Assembly: GCF_000243415.2 (NCBI RefSeq) | Contig: NZ_AGJJ02000003.1 | Coordinates: forward strand, 62,001 to 126,000 | DNA: 64,000 nt | Source of the DNA: Mycolicibacterium tusciae JS617 | GTDB lineage: Bacteria > Actinomycetota > Actinomycetes > Mycobacteriales > Mycobacteriaceae | Reading direction: 5' to 3' | Shown: positions 8,716 through 17,828 of the stretch, in pieces | Position numbering within the stretch: the stretch's first letter is position 1 | Layout: the number at the start of each line of letters is the position of its first letter | Position numbers and translations under genes: made by a program | Notes under the pieces: model-generated | Database searches by the model: none | What the model saw: the letters and a program-made list of their open reading frames with translations, nothing else | What the model was told of the DNA's origin: nothing

Positions 8716-9390
8716 TCACTGGTAGCCACCGCCTTTCGTGGAGATATGCAGGTGGGTGAGGTGGTTGGCGACGTCCCCGCCGCGGTCGGCCATCGGCTCG
8801 CTGGTGCCGTCGGCGCGGTAGAAGTGCTGGCGCCAGACGATGTGGTCGACGCCGAGTTCGCCGGCCCGGGCGAGCAGGAAGTCTCGGATCGCGTCACCCA
8901 GCTCGACGCTCTGCCGGCTGGTCGGGTCACCGGGGATGAGAATGTCCAGCGCAGTGCCGTCGTCGTGCTCACCGTACGGGTCGGGCCGAAACCCACCGAT
9001 CTGGCTGATCTGCGGGAACGCCTGCACCACAGCATTTTTGGTGGCGATGGTGTAGCGCTGCAATCCCACGTCGGAGCCGTGATCGGTGGTGTCGGCGGCG
9101 GCGACCGGCGCACCGAATGCACTGGCGACCAGCAGTCCCATACCCACGCCGCCCAGTATCAGCGCCGCAACGGACACGATGGCCAAACGCATCAGCGCGG
9201 GCGGGCCGCCGAGGTCAGTCACCGGCACGGCCCGCCGAGCCGAGAACCCCCGTACGGCCAGGGCGGCCATTGCCGCGGCGAACAGCAGCGCGGCCAGGCC
9301 CCACAGGATGGCCAGGCCCTGCAGGGCGGCGGCCGCGTCGGCGCCGAGTCCGAGGTTCAGCGGGTGTGGTGGGAGTGGGTAGTACTGCAT
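8716..9390 (-). CDS. Membrane-anchored wall-hydrolase-like protein, 224 aa
   Basis: Two N-terminal hydrophobic segments (about residues 20-45 and 65-95) precede an exported domain starting at GLQRYTIATKNAVVQAFPQI. That domain contains GGFRPDPYGEHDDGTALDI and HLTHLHIST, a spacing of Asp/His residues like M15-type metal peptidases. It is a paralogue of the C-terminal domain of the upstream gene. Role inferred: local opening of peptidoglycan during assembly of the transfer channel. Its start lies inside the 3' end of the upstream reading frame. Confidence 0.75.
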   Translation of the reverse strand: MQYYPLPPHPLNLGLGADAAAALQGLAILWGLAALLFAAAMAALAVRGFSARRAVPVTDLGGPPALMRLAIVSVAALILGGVGMGLLVASAFGAPVAAADTTDHGSDVGLQRYTIATKNAVVQAFPQISQIGGFRPDPYGEHDDGTALDILIPGDPTSRQSVELGDAIRDFLLARAGELGVDHIVWRQHFYRADGTSEPMADRGGDVANHLTHLHISTKGGGYQ

Positions 9391-10561
9391 GAGACTTTCT
9401 CCTCCTGCGGGGGTGAGATGTCGGCGTCGGGTAGCCGCCGCCGAGGGTGGCCACGTGCACGTGGTCGAAGTGGTTGGCGGTCAGGCCGCCGCGGTCCTCC
9501 ATCGCTTCGGAGGTGCCGCTGGGGTAGTAGATGTGCTGGCGCCAGATCGCGTGGTCGACGCCGAGGGTCTTGGCGTTCTTGAGCAGGAACTGCAAAACCC
9601 CATTGCCCAGCGCCACACCCTGCGGGCTCGTAGGACTGGGAATCATGATGTCCAGAGCCAGGCCCTGGGGATGCCATTTCATCGAGTCGGGCCGGTACCC
9701 GCCGATGGTCTGGATCTGCGGGAACGCCGCCGAGACCGCGCGGTTGGTCAGGATGGTGTAGCGCTGCAGCCGGTCCTCAGGAGCCTTGCCCGGTGGCAGC
9801 TTGGACAGGTTGTACACCGAGCGCGACGCTTGCGGACGTGATGCGGCACAGAGGTTTTCGGTCTCGGCACTGTCCATGGAGTCCGGGGTTGCGGTGCCGG
9901 GCCCGGCGGCGGTCTGCACTTCGCGCAGGTGTTGGCGGTAGAACAGGGTCGCCGCGGCGACGTCGTCGGCGTAGGCGTCCGGGAACGCCGAGCGCTGCAC
10001 CGACTGGGCCGCCACGGTCGGGGCCATCTGCTGCCATCCGCCGACCTTGAGCAAGGCCTGGTAGAACTTCATCGCCGAGATCCGCGGGGTCATCAGGTCG
10101 CGGATCGTGCCCCACCACGGCTGCTGCTGGAACATCCCGACGGACTTGTGATCGTGCCCCATGCCTTCGTTCGGAATACTGAGCGACTCCGGCACATTGG
10201 GGTTGGCCAGGTTACGCATGCCGGATTCCTGCATGGCGGTGGCCAGGGCGACGATGATGCCCTTTTCCGGGATTCGCATCTGGATGCCGGCGGCGATGAC
10301 CGCCTTGCCGTTGTTGACCGGGCCGGGCCCGAACTGCACGCCCCGGCCAGGGTCGACTCCCTGGGACTGCATCTGCTGAGCGCATTGCGGCGTGGTCAGC
10401 GCCGCCTCATGGGTCGACGGCGATGCGCCCCCGGCGAACAGCACGAAGACCAGCAGCATCATGGTCAGCGCGAACGGCAACAGCATCGCCAGCGCGGCGT
10501 ACACCTTGCGGCGGTGCGCCCACACGGTGCGACCGACCGCGACCCAGGTCATCGGTTCCAT
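9215..10561 (-). CDS. Bifunctional peptidoglycan hydrolase-like protein (TcpG role), 448 aa
   Basis: One N-terminal membrane helix (LAMLLPFALTMMLLVFVLFAG), then a lysozyme-like domain (about residues 70-230) with the candidate catalytic Glu in ATAMQESGMRNLANP and the cue SVGMFQQQPWWGT, then a second domain (about 270-385) ending HFDHVHVATLGGGY that matches the downstream protein. Homology stops at GGGY; the remaining ~65 residues are Arg/Pro/Gly-rich and come from reading the 5' end of the downstream gene in another frame. The original stop codon seems to have been lost. Expected role: cutting cell-wall peptidoglycan for channel passage. Confidence 0.8.
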   Translation of the reverse strand: MEPMTWVAVGRTVWAHRRKVYAALAMLLPFALTMMLLVFVLFAGGASPSTHEAALTTPQCAQQMQSQGVDPGRGVQFGPGPVNNGKAVIAAGIQMRIPEKGIIVALATAMQESGMRNLANPNVPESLSIPNEGMGHDHKSVGMFQQQPWWGTIRDLMTPRISAMKFYQALLKVGGWQQMAPTVAAQSVQRSAFPDAYADDVAAATLFYRQHLREVQTAAGPGTATPDSMDSAETENLCAASRPQASRSVYNLSKLPPGKAPEDRLQRYTILTNRAVSAAFPQIQTIGGYRPDSMKWHPQGLALDIMIPSPTSPQGVALGNGVLQFLLKNAKTLGVDHAIWRQHIYYPSGTSEAMEDRGGLTANHFDHVHVATLGGGYPTPTSHPRRRRKSHAVLPTPTTPAEPRTRRRRGRRPAGPGHPVGPGRAAVRRGNGRPGRTGVLGSAGRAGD

Positions 10562-10572
10562 CCCTCAGCGCC

Positions 10573-12441
10573 TCAGGCAGCCTCGGACAGCGCGTGCCGG
10601 CCAGCGCCGCCAGCCCCAGCAGCGCCGCCGGGCGCGCCGCCACCGCCGCGAGTGGCCCGACTGAGCCGGATCGCCGCGTCGAGGGTGTCTTTGACGCGGC
10701 TGCTGTCAGAACCGGAGTAGGCGGGCTCCGGGGCCGGGGCGCGACGGCCGCCACCGGAGTCGGGGGCCGCTTCGGCATCTGATGGCCCGCCGGCCGGGGA
10801 ACCGTGCCCACCGTCACCGGTGCTGGGGGCGCCGGCAGCGGGATCACCGACCGACACCGGGGACGACTGACCGCCGTCGTCACCACCGCCGTCACCGCCA
10901 CCGCCACCGCCATTGCCGCCCGAGCTGCTCGACGACTCGGCTTCGGATTCTATTTTCCCGGGATCGCGCCGTGAGGAACCGCCGCTGCCCCAGCCGAATT
11001 GGTGTCCGACCTCCTGGCGGATGCGCGAGAGGTCGGCGGCCTTGTTGAGCATGCCCCGGCCACCGCGGCCGCCCATGGCGCCGCCGCCACCGAGCTTGGC
11101 GGCCATGGTGTCGCGCTGCCGGTCGAACATCCGGCGTAGCGGACCGAACACCGCGAACCCGAATGCCAACACCAGCGCGGTCATGAACAGCGATTGGATG
11201 GCGTTGCCCGAGTCCTTGAAGACCTGATCGAGGATCACGTTGTAGGCACCGAACGCCGCGGTGTAGACGATCATCGCGGCGTAGGCCATCAGGCAGTCCA
11301 GGACCGTTTTCCACGCGAAGGTCTGCGGGCCGCCGGGAATCACGCCGATCGCGAATGCCGGCGGAGCCAGCGCGGCATAGAGCATCGCCTGCACGGCGGC
11401 TTTGACGACGTGCCAGACGAAGTAGCAGGCGAACGCGACCAGGAACGCGGCGAGGAAACCGCAGATGCTCAGGGGGACCATGATCGCGGCGGGGTTGCCC
11501 ATCGACTTCTGGTGCATCGCTGCGCCTTTGTCTTTGTCGCACCCTTTGATGTCGTCTTTGAGCTTGTCGCCGCGCTCGTTGTTGATCCCCTCCGACCAGG
11601 CCTTTCGGCATTCGCGCGATACCGAGTCCGCGACGGTGCCGAAGTTGATCATCTGAGTGGGCGAGCGCAGGAACCGGTCGGCGAGCTTGGACACCGTGTC
11701 ATCGATGTTGGCGCCGTCGCCCTGTTGGCCCACCGCGCCGCCGGAGACGGTGCTGGCGATCTCCAGGCCGGTGTCACGCCCTTCGGCGAGCAGCCCGTTG
11801 GGGCCGACCAGTTCTGCCAGCGGGTTGGCGAAAATCGTTGCGGCAACGCCGATCATGAGCATGCCCATGGCGATGTTGGAGAACGCTTTGGCTGTCCGGC
11901 CGGCCAGCGCGGTGCACACCGCGACGATCGCCAGCACGGCCAACGCGGCCGCGGCGAGCCCGAAGCGGTCCATCGCCTCGTTGACACCGTTGCCGATCGT
12001 CTCGAAGGGCACGGTGAACAGGCCCATCCACTGGAAGTCGAGAACGAACTTGATCAGCCACAACGCGGTCGCGGTGACGCACAGGTAAATCTCGTAGGAG
12101 ATGGAGGCGACCTTGGCGAACATCGTCGAAGCCGGGTCATCCCAGCCGCCCTGGTTCAGCGTCAGGGTGTACTTCGCGACCGGCACACCGTCGGAATCCT
12201 TGACACCCATCCAGGAGATGAGCACGTTCCCGGCATCGGAGCTGCCACCGGTGCCCGGATCCGCCCACGCCCGGGCCGCCCCGCCGATCAGCAGCAGCAG
12301 CCCGGCGGCGATGAGCGCGGTGATCAGGCGGTGGCGGGCGCACCACCGCAGCGGCACGGCCGGGGTCCAGGCGCGAATCCAGTCACTGCAGCGCTGCAGC
12401 CGGTCCGCCTGCCCGGCGCGCTCGCTCGCGACGTCGTTCAC
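10573..12441 (-). CDS. VirB6/TcpH-like polytopic channel protein, 622 aa
   Basis: GTG 12441 overlaps the upstream stop (GTGA). The protein has about seven or eight hydrophobic spans between residues 40 and 430, a large loop (about 180-290) rich in charged residues, and a long low-complexity C-terminal tail (about 440-622) of Gly/Ser/Asp. This arrangement is that of VirB6/TrbL-type inner-membrane channel components; TcpH occupies the same place after TcpG in pCW3. The segment VIPGGPQTFAWKTVLDCLMAY has the Trp typical of the family. Function by family and position. Confidence 0.8.
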   Translation of the reverse strand: MNDVASERAGQADRLQRCSDWIRAWTPAVPLRWCARHRLITALIAAGLLLLIGGAARAWADPGTGGSSDAGNVLISWMGVKDSDGVPVAKYTLTLNQGGWDDPASTMFAKVASISYEIYLCVTATALWLIKFVLDFQWMGLFTVPFETIGNGVNEAMDRFGLAAAALAVLAIVAVCTALAGRTAKAFSNIAMGMLMIGVAATIFANPLAELVGPNGLLAEGRDTGLEIASTVSGGAVGQQGDGANIDDTVSKLADRFLRSPTQMINFGTVADSVSRECRKAWSEGINNERGDKLKDDIKGCDKDKGAAMHQKSMGNPAAIMVPLSICGFLAAFLVAFACYFVWHVVKAAVQAMLYAALAPPAFAIGVIPGGPQTFAWKTVLDCLMAYAAMIVYTAAFGAYNVILDQVFKDSGNAIQSLFMTALVLAFGFAVFGPLRRMFDRQRDTMAAKLGGGGAMGGRGGRGMLNKAADLSRIRQEVGHQFGWGSGGSSRRDPGKIESEAESSSSSGGNGGGGGGDGGGDDGGQSSPVSVGDPAAGAPSTGDGGHGSPAGGPSDAEAAPDSGGGRRAPAPEPAYSGSDSSRVKDTLDAAIRLSRATRGGGGAPGGAAGAGGAGRHALSEAA

Positions 12442-13103
12442 GAACCGGCCCCCACCAGCGCCGCCTCAGCAGCACCGCCGGCCGAGCAGTGGGCTACCTG
12501 GACCTCGCCGACGTGGCGGCGGTAGAACTCGCGCGCCGGCGCCACCTCGTCGCGGTAGCCCTCCGGCCAGGCCGAGCGCTGCACCAGCGCGGCCAGCTCC
12601 GCCGGCGCCATCTGCTGCCAACCCTCGACCGAACGCATTGCGGTGTAGAACTTCTCCGCGGCGATCGCCGGGGACATCCGCTCGCCGGCCGATCCCCACG
12701 TCGCACCCTGCTGCAGGATGCCGAGGGCATGGTGGTCGAGCGCGAGCCCGTCATGAGCGGCGGCCAGCGAGTCGGGCACGTTCGGGTTGGCCAGGTTGTG
12801 CAGCTCCGTCTCCTGCATGGCCGCGGTCAGCCCGGCCACGATTCCCTGCTCGGGAACATCCAGGGCGAGTCCGGCCGCGATCACGGCCTTGCCGTTGTTG
12901 ACCGGACCCAGCCCGAACACCAGGCACACCGGCGCGGCCCGCTCGGTGTGGACCGGGGTGGTGACCACCACCGCGATGGCGGTGACCGCGAGCGCGAGCA
13001 GCGCGGCGATGAGGAGCAGCCGCAGACGGCGACGGCCCGCTTCGATCACGGCGCCGGCGTCCTGGGTGCCGTTGTTTACGGTGATGATCCCGTTTCTGGT
13101 CAT
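12438..13103 (-). CDS. Membrane-anchored lysozyme-like transfer protein, 221 aa
   Basis: ATG 13103 overlaps the VirB4 stop (ATGA). One signal-anchor (LLLIAALLALAVTAIAVVV) and a single lysozyme-like domain from GLGPVNNGKAVIAAG onward. It is a paralogue of the N-terminal half of the 448-aa hydrolase: AAMQETELHNLANPNVPDS aligns with its catalytic region and keeps the Glu, while QQQPWWG is replaced by LQQGATWGS. It has no second hydrolase domain. Either a second muramidase or a structural, less active copy. Confidence 0.75.
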   Translation of the reverse strand: MTRNGIITVNNGTQDAGAVIEAGRRRLRLLLIAALLALAVTAIAVVVTTPVHTERAAPVCLVFGLGPVNNGKAVIAAGLALDVPEQGIVAGLTAAMQETELHNLANPNVPDSLAAAHDGLALDHHALGILQQGATWGSAGERMSPAIAAEKFYTAMRSVEGWQQMAPAELAALVQRSAWPEGYRDEVAPAREFYRRHVGEVQVAHCSAGGAAEAALVGAGS

Positions 13104-15598
13104 GCGACGTCTTCCGCCTCGGGGGGAGTGGTGCTCATGGCCTCGCGGCGCAGCTGCGAGGACGGCCCGAGGACCTTGATGCGGCCGATGGCGCCGCGCG
13201 CGTCACGCAGGTAGCCCTCGCCTTCGCGACCGGGGATCACCTTGTTGTTGCTGCCCTTGGGCGCGGTGTTCCTCGTCAGGTCGGTGACGATGTGCGGGTT
13301 TTTCTCGGGGTCGATTCCCAGCCACTGCAGTGATCGCTTGGCCAGCGACTCGTCGCGGTGACGCATCACGATGCGGATGGGGATCAGATCCAAGGCAGTG
13401 CCGGCGGGGAAATCCAGAACGGGATCGTGGCTACCGAGCAACAGTGAGATGTTGTCGCGCCGTCCCTCGCGGACGACCCGTGTCACTCGAGAAAGGCCCG
13501 CGGGTGTGGAGGTGATGTGCCAGGCCTCGTCCATGACCACCGCCGCCGCCCGCGCTTTGTTGAGGCGGAACGCTTGACGCCCCAGCTCCATCGCCAGCCC
13601 GTAGATCGCCCGGCCGAAGATCTTGCTTGGCATGAGCGCCTCCCCGCCGGAGACCTCCTCGGCGGTGGGAACTTCCACCCGGTTGGTGCGAATGACGATG
13701 CCGTCGGCGTTGAGGTTCAGCGGCGGCAGATTCGGATCGAACAGAGCTTGGGCATAACGACGGCCAGCCCAGTAGTGCAGATGCCGGTGCAGTTCGTCCC
13801 ACCCACCTGGCAGCGGCTTGCCGTTGGGCTGCCGGCCCGCTTCGGTCCCCTTGGCGAGCACTTCGAGCAGCCCGGGAATCGACTTCACACCCCACTCGGG
13901 GCGAAGTAATTCCCCGAGTGTCATGCCCATCGGAGAGTTCGCCTCGCACTCGAACAGCGGCGTGAGCAGCTCCACCGCCGTGTCCACGCCCAGATCAGCC
14001 TGGAACGTGCGCAGCGGATCCAATGTGTACTGCGGTCGCATCAGGTCGCAGATGACTGCGCGGCTCAGAGTGGACGCTGGCCCGGCGTACTCACCCGAGT
14101 CCGTGCGATCAAGGGCCAGGAACTGCCCGCCAGCGTCGACCAGGTTGAACAGCATCGACATGATGAACCACGTCTTGCCGGCGCCCAGCTCACCGGCAAT
14201 GGCCACCGACGGAGAGGCATCCTTGACCGCCTCTCGCCACCATTCGAGGTGCACCGGCTGATTGCGCCGACCCGACAGATTCAGCGCGACGATCGGGCCG
14301 TGGGTGTCGCCCACGTCATTGGTGGCGCAGGGGACGCACGCGGCGGCGTACTCGCTGATGGTCACGTGCGAGAAGTCGGCGACGGCACGCAGGTTGGCGC
14401 CACCGGGGTTCATCGCCGCCCACAACTCGCGCTGCCCACCCAACGGGGCGACGACCTTGATGCGGTTGCGCTCGAAGGCCTGTGTCAGTTTGAGCGCGCC
14501 GTCTTCACACTGGGCTCGGCTCACCCCGGCCACGGAGAAGATGGGGCACAACGACACTTCGATCTCGTCGTCGTTGCTCTCCAGGTGGCCGTTGTACTCA
14601 CCGAGCAGCAGCACCTGTTCTGAGAGGGTGTCTTGAGCGAACGACACCTCGGAGTCACGCTCACCGACCTGCTCGTTGAGTCGGCGCAAGTTCTTGGTGT
14701 TGCGGGCGATGGCTTGCTCGCGGCTGGTCTTACTAATCCGCACAGCCCAGTCGATGTCGAACCCGGCCACCCGGTCGGCGATGGTGAAGAACTCCGAACC
14801 GGGGAACTGCAGCCCCTCCAGGGGCAGCGCTTCGATCGCCAACAGGGTCTGCCACGAGTCGGCCACCCCGATCCGGCCGGGCTGGGAGATCTTCACCAGC
14901 GGGGCGAAGCTACTCGGGCGCCACCGCTTCGCCCCGTTGCGGCGCTCACCTTCGTCGAACTCCGCCATCGCGAACGCACCGGCCGGGGAAGACACATTCG
15001 ATGGCACGGCGCTCGGGAAGATCTCCGGCGTTCCACCGCGTGACAGCGCGTGGTTCCACAGCCACACCATCTGCGCGGTCGTCAGCGGCTCGAACTGGAA
15101 CACCGACGGCAACCGGGTCACCAGAGCTGCCGCCAAGTCAGCGGCCTTGGCCATCTCGGTGCGGTCGCGCTCTTTGGAGCGTCGCCCCGCTGTGCCCAAA
15201 CCGGTCAGGTCGGTCACCACGTCGGAGTCGACGACGGGAAAGGACACCGTGAAGATCCGCTCAGTGGCCCGCACACCCGAGGAGAAAAACTCGTACTTTC
15301 CCTCGCACTCCTGCCGCCACATCGGCATGGAGTTCACGTCGGTGCCGGCCATGGCGCGGGCGAGGATCTCGTCAGGGTTCATGGAGGCCACCAGACCGGC
15401 GATGACCGAGTTGTTGGGCAGCGCGCGGATGAGGTTCTTGTGGTGCACCAGCGTGTCGTACTTGCGGGCATCGCTGGTGTATCCGTAAGGCAGCCCGGTG
15501 AGGCGGTAGTCGGCCCAGATCGAGCCGTCGCGCATGCGGCGCAGGTTCCCGAAAATCGACACGGTGGGCTGCAGATTCTGATCCAGTTGGTTGGCCAT
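13100..15598 (-). CDS. VirB4/TcpF-like conjugation ATPase, 832 aa
   Basis: Soluble ATPase energising channel assembly. Walker A GELGAGKTW lies near residue 467, and Walker B AVVMDEAWH near 684 carries the Asp-Glu-Ala-Trp signature common to VirB4 proteins. The following VVREGRRDNISLLLGSHDP is the usual VirB4/TraC sensor region. There are no membrane spans; contact with the membrane would be through the TcpE-like and VirB6-like partners encoded on either side. ATG 15598. Length is normal for the family and the frame is intact. This is the most secure marker that the locus is a type IV system. Confidence 0.92.
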   Translation of the reverse strand: MANQLDQNLQPTVSIFGNLRRMRDGSIWADYRLTGLPYGYTSDARKYDTLVHHKNLIRALPNNSVIAGLVASMNPDEILARAMAGTDVNSMPMWRQECEGKYEFFSSGVRATERIFTVSFPVVDSDVVTDLTGLGTAGRRSKERDRTEMAKAADLAAALVTRLPSVFQFEPLTTAQMVWLWNHALSRGGTPEIFPSAVPSNVSSPAGAFAMAEFDEGERRNGAKRWRPSSFAPLVKISQPGRIGVADSWQTLLAIEALPLEGLQFPGSEFFTIADRVAGFDIDWAVRISKTSREQAIARNTKNLRRLNEQVGERDSEVSFAQDTLSEQVLLLGEYNGHLESNDDEIEVSLCPIFSVAGVSRAQCEDGALKLTQAFERNRIKVVAPLGGQRELWAAMNPGGANLRAVADFSHVTISEYAAACVPCATNDVGDTHGPIVALNLSGRRNQPVHLEWWREAVKDASPSVAIAGELGAGKTWFIMSMLFNLVDAGGQFLALDRTDSGEYAGPASTLSRAVICDLMRPQYTLDPLRTFQADLGVDTAVELLTPLFECEANSPMGMTLGELLRPEWGVKSIPGLLEVLAKGTEAGRQPNGKPLPGGWDELHRHLHYWAGRRYAQALFDPNLPPLNLNADGIVIRTNRVEVPTAEEVSGGEALMPSKIFGRAIYGLAMELGRQAFRLNKARAAAVVMDEAWHITSTPAGLSRVTRVVREGRRDNISLLLGSHDPVLDFPAGTALDLIPIRIVMRHRDESLAKRSLQWLGIDPEKNPHIVTDLTRNTAPKGSNNKVIPGREGEGYLRDARGAIGRIKVLGPSSQLRREAMSTTPPEAEDVA

Positions 15599-15626
15599 AG
15601 GTGATTCCTCGCGACGGGTGAGTGGG

Positions 15627-16136
15627 TCAGTTGAAGAGTTCGGATGCGGCGCTGCTGCGGTGGCCGAACATGTCGGTGAACTCGTCGTGCTCGGCGGCAG
15701 GAATGAACGCCGGGCGGACGGGTTGGCGCGCCATGGTGGCGGCGCGATGGCGGTCGCCGTTCATGTCGAGAACTTCGACCTGGGGGCGCACCGTCGACAC
15801 AGTGCTCACAGCGTTCGGATCGTCTCCGGTGCTGACACTGATCGGACTGGTGTAGAGCAGCGCGACCCGGTGAACGCGGGTGCTCAACTTCACCGGGGAG
15901 TAGGGCATCTTGCGCATCACGCCGACCGCGATGGCGGTGACGCTGATGCCCACCGCTCCGGTGAGCACCGGCTGGCCGACCCGTGGGAGCAGGAACAGCG
16001 TCGCCAAGATTCCGCCAACGAGCGCGACCAATTCGGGGATCGGATACGGCCCGCCGGGCAGCTTCCAACGGCCATCGAACTTGGCGATGACGATGCGGAC
16101 TCGGCTGGCCCGCGTGTACCACTTGGCGACGAACAT
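15627..16136 (-). CDS. TcpE-like (VirB3/PrgI-type) membrane protein, 169 aa
   Basis: The N-terminus carries a basic stretch and KFDGRWKLPGGPYPIPEL, then two adjacent hydrophobic spans (LVALVGGILATLFLLP; TGAVGISVTAIAVGV). The 'kLP-x-P' motif before a helical hairpin is how TcpE/PrgI-like proteins begin. The gene sits directly before the VirB4 gene, the expected position. The soluble C-terminal ~90 residues contain YTSPISVSTGD and an Ala/Arg-rich tail. Probably anchors VirB4 to the membrane. Confidence 0.65.
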   Translation of the reverse strand: MFVAKWYTRASRVRIVIAKFDGRWKLPGGPYPIPELVALVGGILATLFLLPRVGQPVLTGAVGISVTAIAVGVMRKMPYSPVKLSTRVHRVALLYTSPISVSTGDDPNAVSTVSTVRPQVEVLDMNGDRHRAATMARQPVRPAFIPAAEHDEFTDMFGHRSSAASELFN

Positions 16137-16149
16137 CAGCGGTCGACGC

Positions 16150-16467
16150 CTACCGAGTTCCGCTGTTGGTCAAGCCCCCGATGGTGTCCTTGGACACCAC
16201 ACCGAGCGCGGGCAGTGAACCCACCAATCCGATGAGCACCACACCCACGGCGAGAGTCTTGAGTGCGCCGGTCTTGTTGCGACCAACGAAGTACATGCCG
16301 GCCGACACCAGGGCGGTGCCGCCGATGAGTAGATACACCGCGAACGTGATGCCTTGGTTCTTGATGTTGGCGCCGATATCCCAAATCGGCGCGGCCACGT
16401 AGGTGACCTGGCTGGCGGCAGTCGCCGCGGTCCCATCGAGCATGAGCGGTGCGAGGGTGGTGAACAT
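16150..16467 (-). CDS. Small two-helix membrane protein (TcpD/VirB2-like position), 105 aa
   Basis: Two hydrophobic helices (ITFAVYLLIGGTALVSAGMYFV and LKTLAVGVVLIGLVGSLPALG) with a short basic loop (GRNKTGA). The Ala/Thr-rich N-terminus could be a weak signal sequence. Size, topology and position between the TcpC-like and TcpE-like genes resemble TcpD or a VirB2/TrbC-like pilin subunit, but the sequence alone does not decide. ATG 16467 lies three bases past the upstream stop. Confidence 0.65.
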   Translation of the reverse strand: MFTTLAPLMLDGTAATAASQVTYVAAPIWDIGANIKNQGITFAVYLLIGGTALVSAGMYFVGRNKTGALKTLAVGVVLIGLVGSLPALGVVSKDTIGGLTNSGTR

Positions 16468-16470
16468 CTA

Positions 16471-17511
16471 CTAACTCCCTTCCGGAGTGGTGCTGGAGGT
16501 GTACTGCGGGGGCTTAGTGGAGCTGGTTGTGGTGGTGGGTGTGGTTGTCGGTTGCTGCGGTGAATCCGGGTCATTGGGCGTGAGAATGCTCGGCGCATCG
16601 TTGATCCGATCGACCTGCCAGTGCCCGCCCGCGACCGACATCACGAGCGGGAAATCCATCGGCATCAGCACCCCGCTGGCGGTCTGCATGGTGGCGCGAA
16701 CGGTGACCTCAACGCCGTCGGCTTTTGGCGGCACATTCTGCGAATTGGCGAGGTCGTTGTTGGTGTGAATCCGCTCGATGGCCATGGTCGTAAAGCGCGG
16801 CGGCTGGGCCGCGGTTAGACCGGAACCGGCGGCGACATAGGGGGCCAAATCGCCCTGCCCGGTGAGCATGGCGCTGAGGAACCCAGACACGATGTTGTAG
16901 ATGGGTCGGTCTTCCGAAACGACCGTCTGTGTTGACAACTCCACCGGCACACCCGAGGGCCGATCCGGACGCGCATGCGGGAGCGTGAATGCGCGAAAGT
17001 AGTTGCGGTGATCGGCAGAGATGTCGACTTGCAAACGGACGAACACCATGGGGTTGGATTCCACCGCGTTCGATGGATTGGCGGCCTTGGGGATCTCGGC
17101 GTCAACCACCACCGAATAGGTCTGAAAACCATCCAAGAACACACCGGGGAGGGCCGACGATGCGCGCAACGCACGGCCTCCAGCGGGCAGCGGAGAGGCG
17201 GGGACGTCGCCGTCGTAGAACTGCTTGATCGCAGCGCTGTTGGACGGGTCTTTGAGGTAGGTGTCGACGTAGCGGGTGGCGAACGCCTCGACCGCCGAAA
17301 GTTGGTCCCGTTCGACGGCTACGTTGACCGGCTCGGGCCGGTTCATCATCAGCAGCACGACAGCGGCAATCAGCGGGATGTAGCTGACCATGATGAACGC
17401 GAGAAAGGTTCCGGTGGCGCGCATCCGCATCTCGTCGGCACGGATGTGGTCCCCGCCGCTGAGGCGCAGAAAGAGCGAGTCGAGGAAGCGGTGCAGGGGC
17501 CGGCTCAGCAT
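16471..17511 (-). CDS. TcpC-like conjugal transfer protein, 346 aa
   Basis: A short cytoplasmic part, one membrane helix (FLAFIMVSYIPLIAAVVLLMM), then two NTF2-like regions outside the membrane (about residues 65-190 and 200-315) and a Pro/Thr/Ser-rich tail (PTTTPTTTTSSTKPP). This is the layout of TcpC (PF12642), the VirB8 counterpart of Gram-positive conjugation systems. Residues such as VEAFATRYVDTYLKDP and VSGFLSAMLTGQGDLAPYV fit the repeated-domain pattern. Its ATG at 17511 overlaps the stop of the first operon gene by 7 nt. Confidence 0.8.
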   Translation of the reverse strand: MLSRPLHRFLDSLFLRLSGGDHIRADEMRMRATGTFLAFIMVSYIPLIAAVVLLMMNRPEPVNVAVERDQLSAVEAFATRYVDTYLKDPSNSAAIKQFYDGDVPASPLPAGGRALRASSALPGVFLDGFQTYSVVVDAEIPKAANPSNAVESNPMVFVRLQVDISADHRNYFRAFTLPHARPDRPSGVPVELSTQTVVSEDRPIYNIVSGFLSAMLTGQGDLAPYVAAGSGLTAAQPPRFTTMAIERIHTNNDLANSQNVPPKADGVEVTVRATMQTASGVLMPMDFPLVMSVAGGHWQVDRINDAPSILTPNDPDSPQQPTTTPTTTTSSTKPPQYTSSTTPEGS

Positions 17512-17705
17512 GGGACCCCCAGGGCCTGGTCCTGGAGTTCGTCGAGCAGCGTGGCGGCGGCCTCGCGACGCTCGACGATGTGAAAGACCAAGGCGTCCGA
17601 CTTGTGCTCGTTGAGCGGGTCTGCCGCGAGCTGGCTCATGAGTGCGCGCAGCTGGTCGGTGTACATACGGACCGCACCTGCGTTGCGGCGGATCGGTTGG
17701 GCCAT
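17505..17705 (-). CDS. First gene of the conjugation operon, small hypothetical protein, 66 aa
   Basis: Begins MAQPIRRNAGAVRMY at ATG 17705 behind TGGAGG; the frame stays open upstream, but the ribosome site supports this start. The product is a basic then amphipathic helix-rich protein (MYTDQLRALMSQLAADP; FHIVERREAAATLLDEL) without membrane segments. No family recognised. Being first after the promoter and palindrome, it could be a small regulator or accessory factor, but there is no direct evidence. Confidence 0.65.
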   Translation of the reverse strand: MAQPIRRNAGAVRMYTDQLRALMSQLAADPLNEHKSDALVFHIVERREAAATLLDELQDQALGVPC

Positions 17706-17800
17706 GGGCGGGTGCCTCCAGGAAGTGCTGGACTCGGACACCCTCTTATGCGGGGTAAATCGGCGATTTCCCGACAACCGCATATGTAACGAATTGATAA

Positions 17801-17818
17801 CGCATACGCGCGTATGCG
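17801..17818. promoter_or_regulatory. Perfect 18-bp palindrome flanked by direct repeats (operator candidate)
   Basis: CGCATACGC-GCGTATGCG is a perfect palindrome. It is flanked by two copies of CCGCATATGTA (17778-17788 and 17819-17829). It lies just downstream of the predicted -10 box of the conjugation operon, where a bound repressor would block initiation. Confidence 0.6.
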
Positions 17819-17828
17819 CCGCATATGT

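Noticed and set aside
11194..12525. 443-codon plus-strand frame opposite the VirB6-like gene
   Set aside because: Antisense artefact of GC bias; the minus strand has membrane helices and coupled starts.
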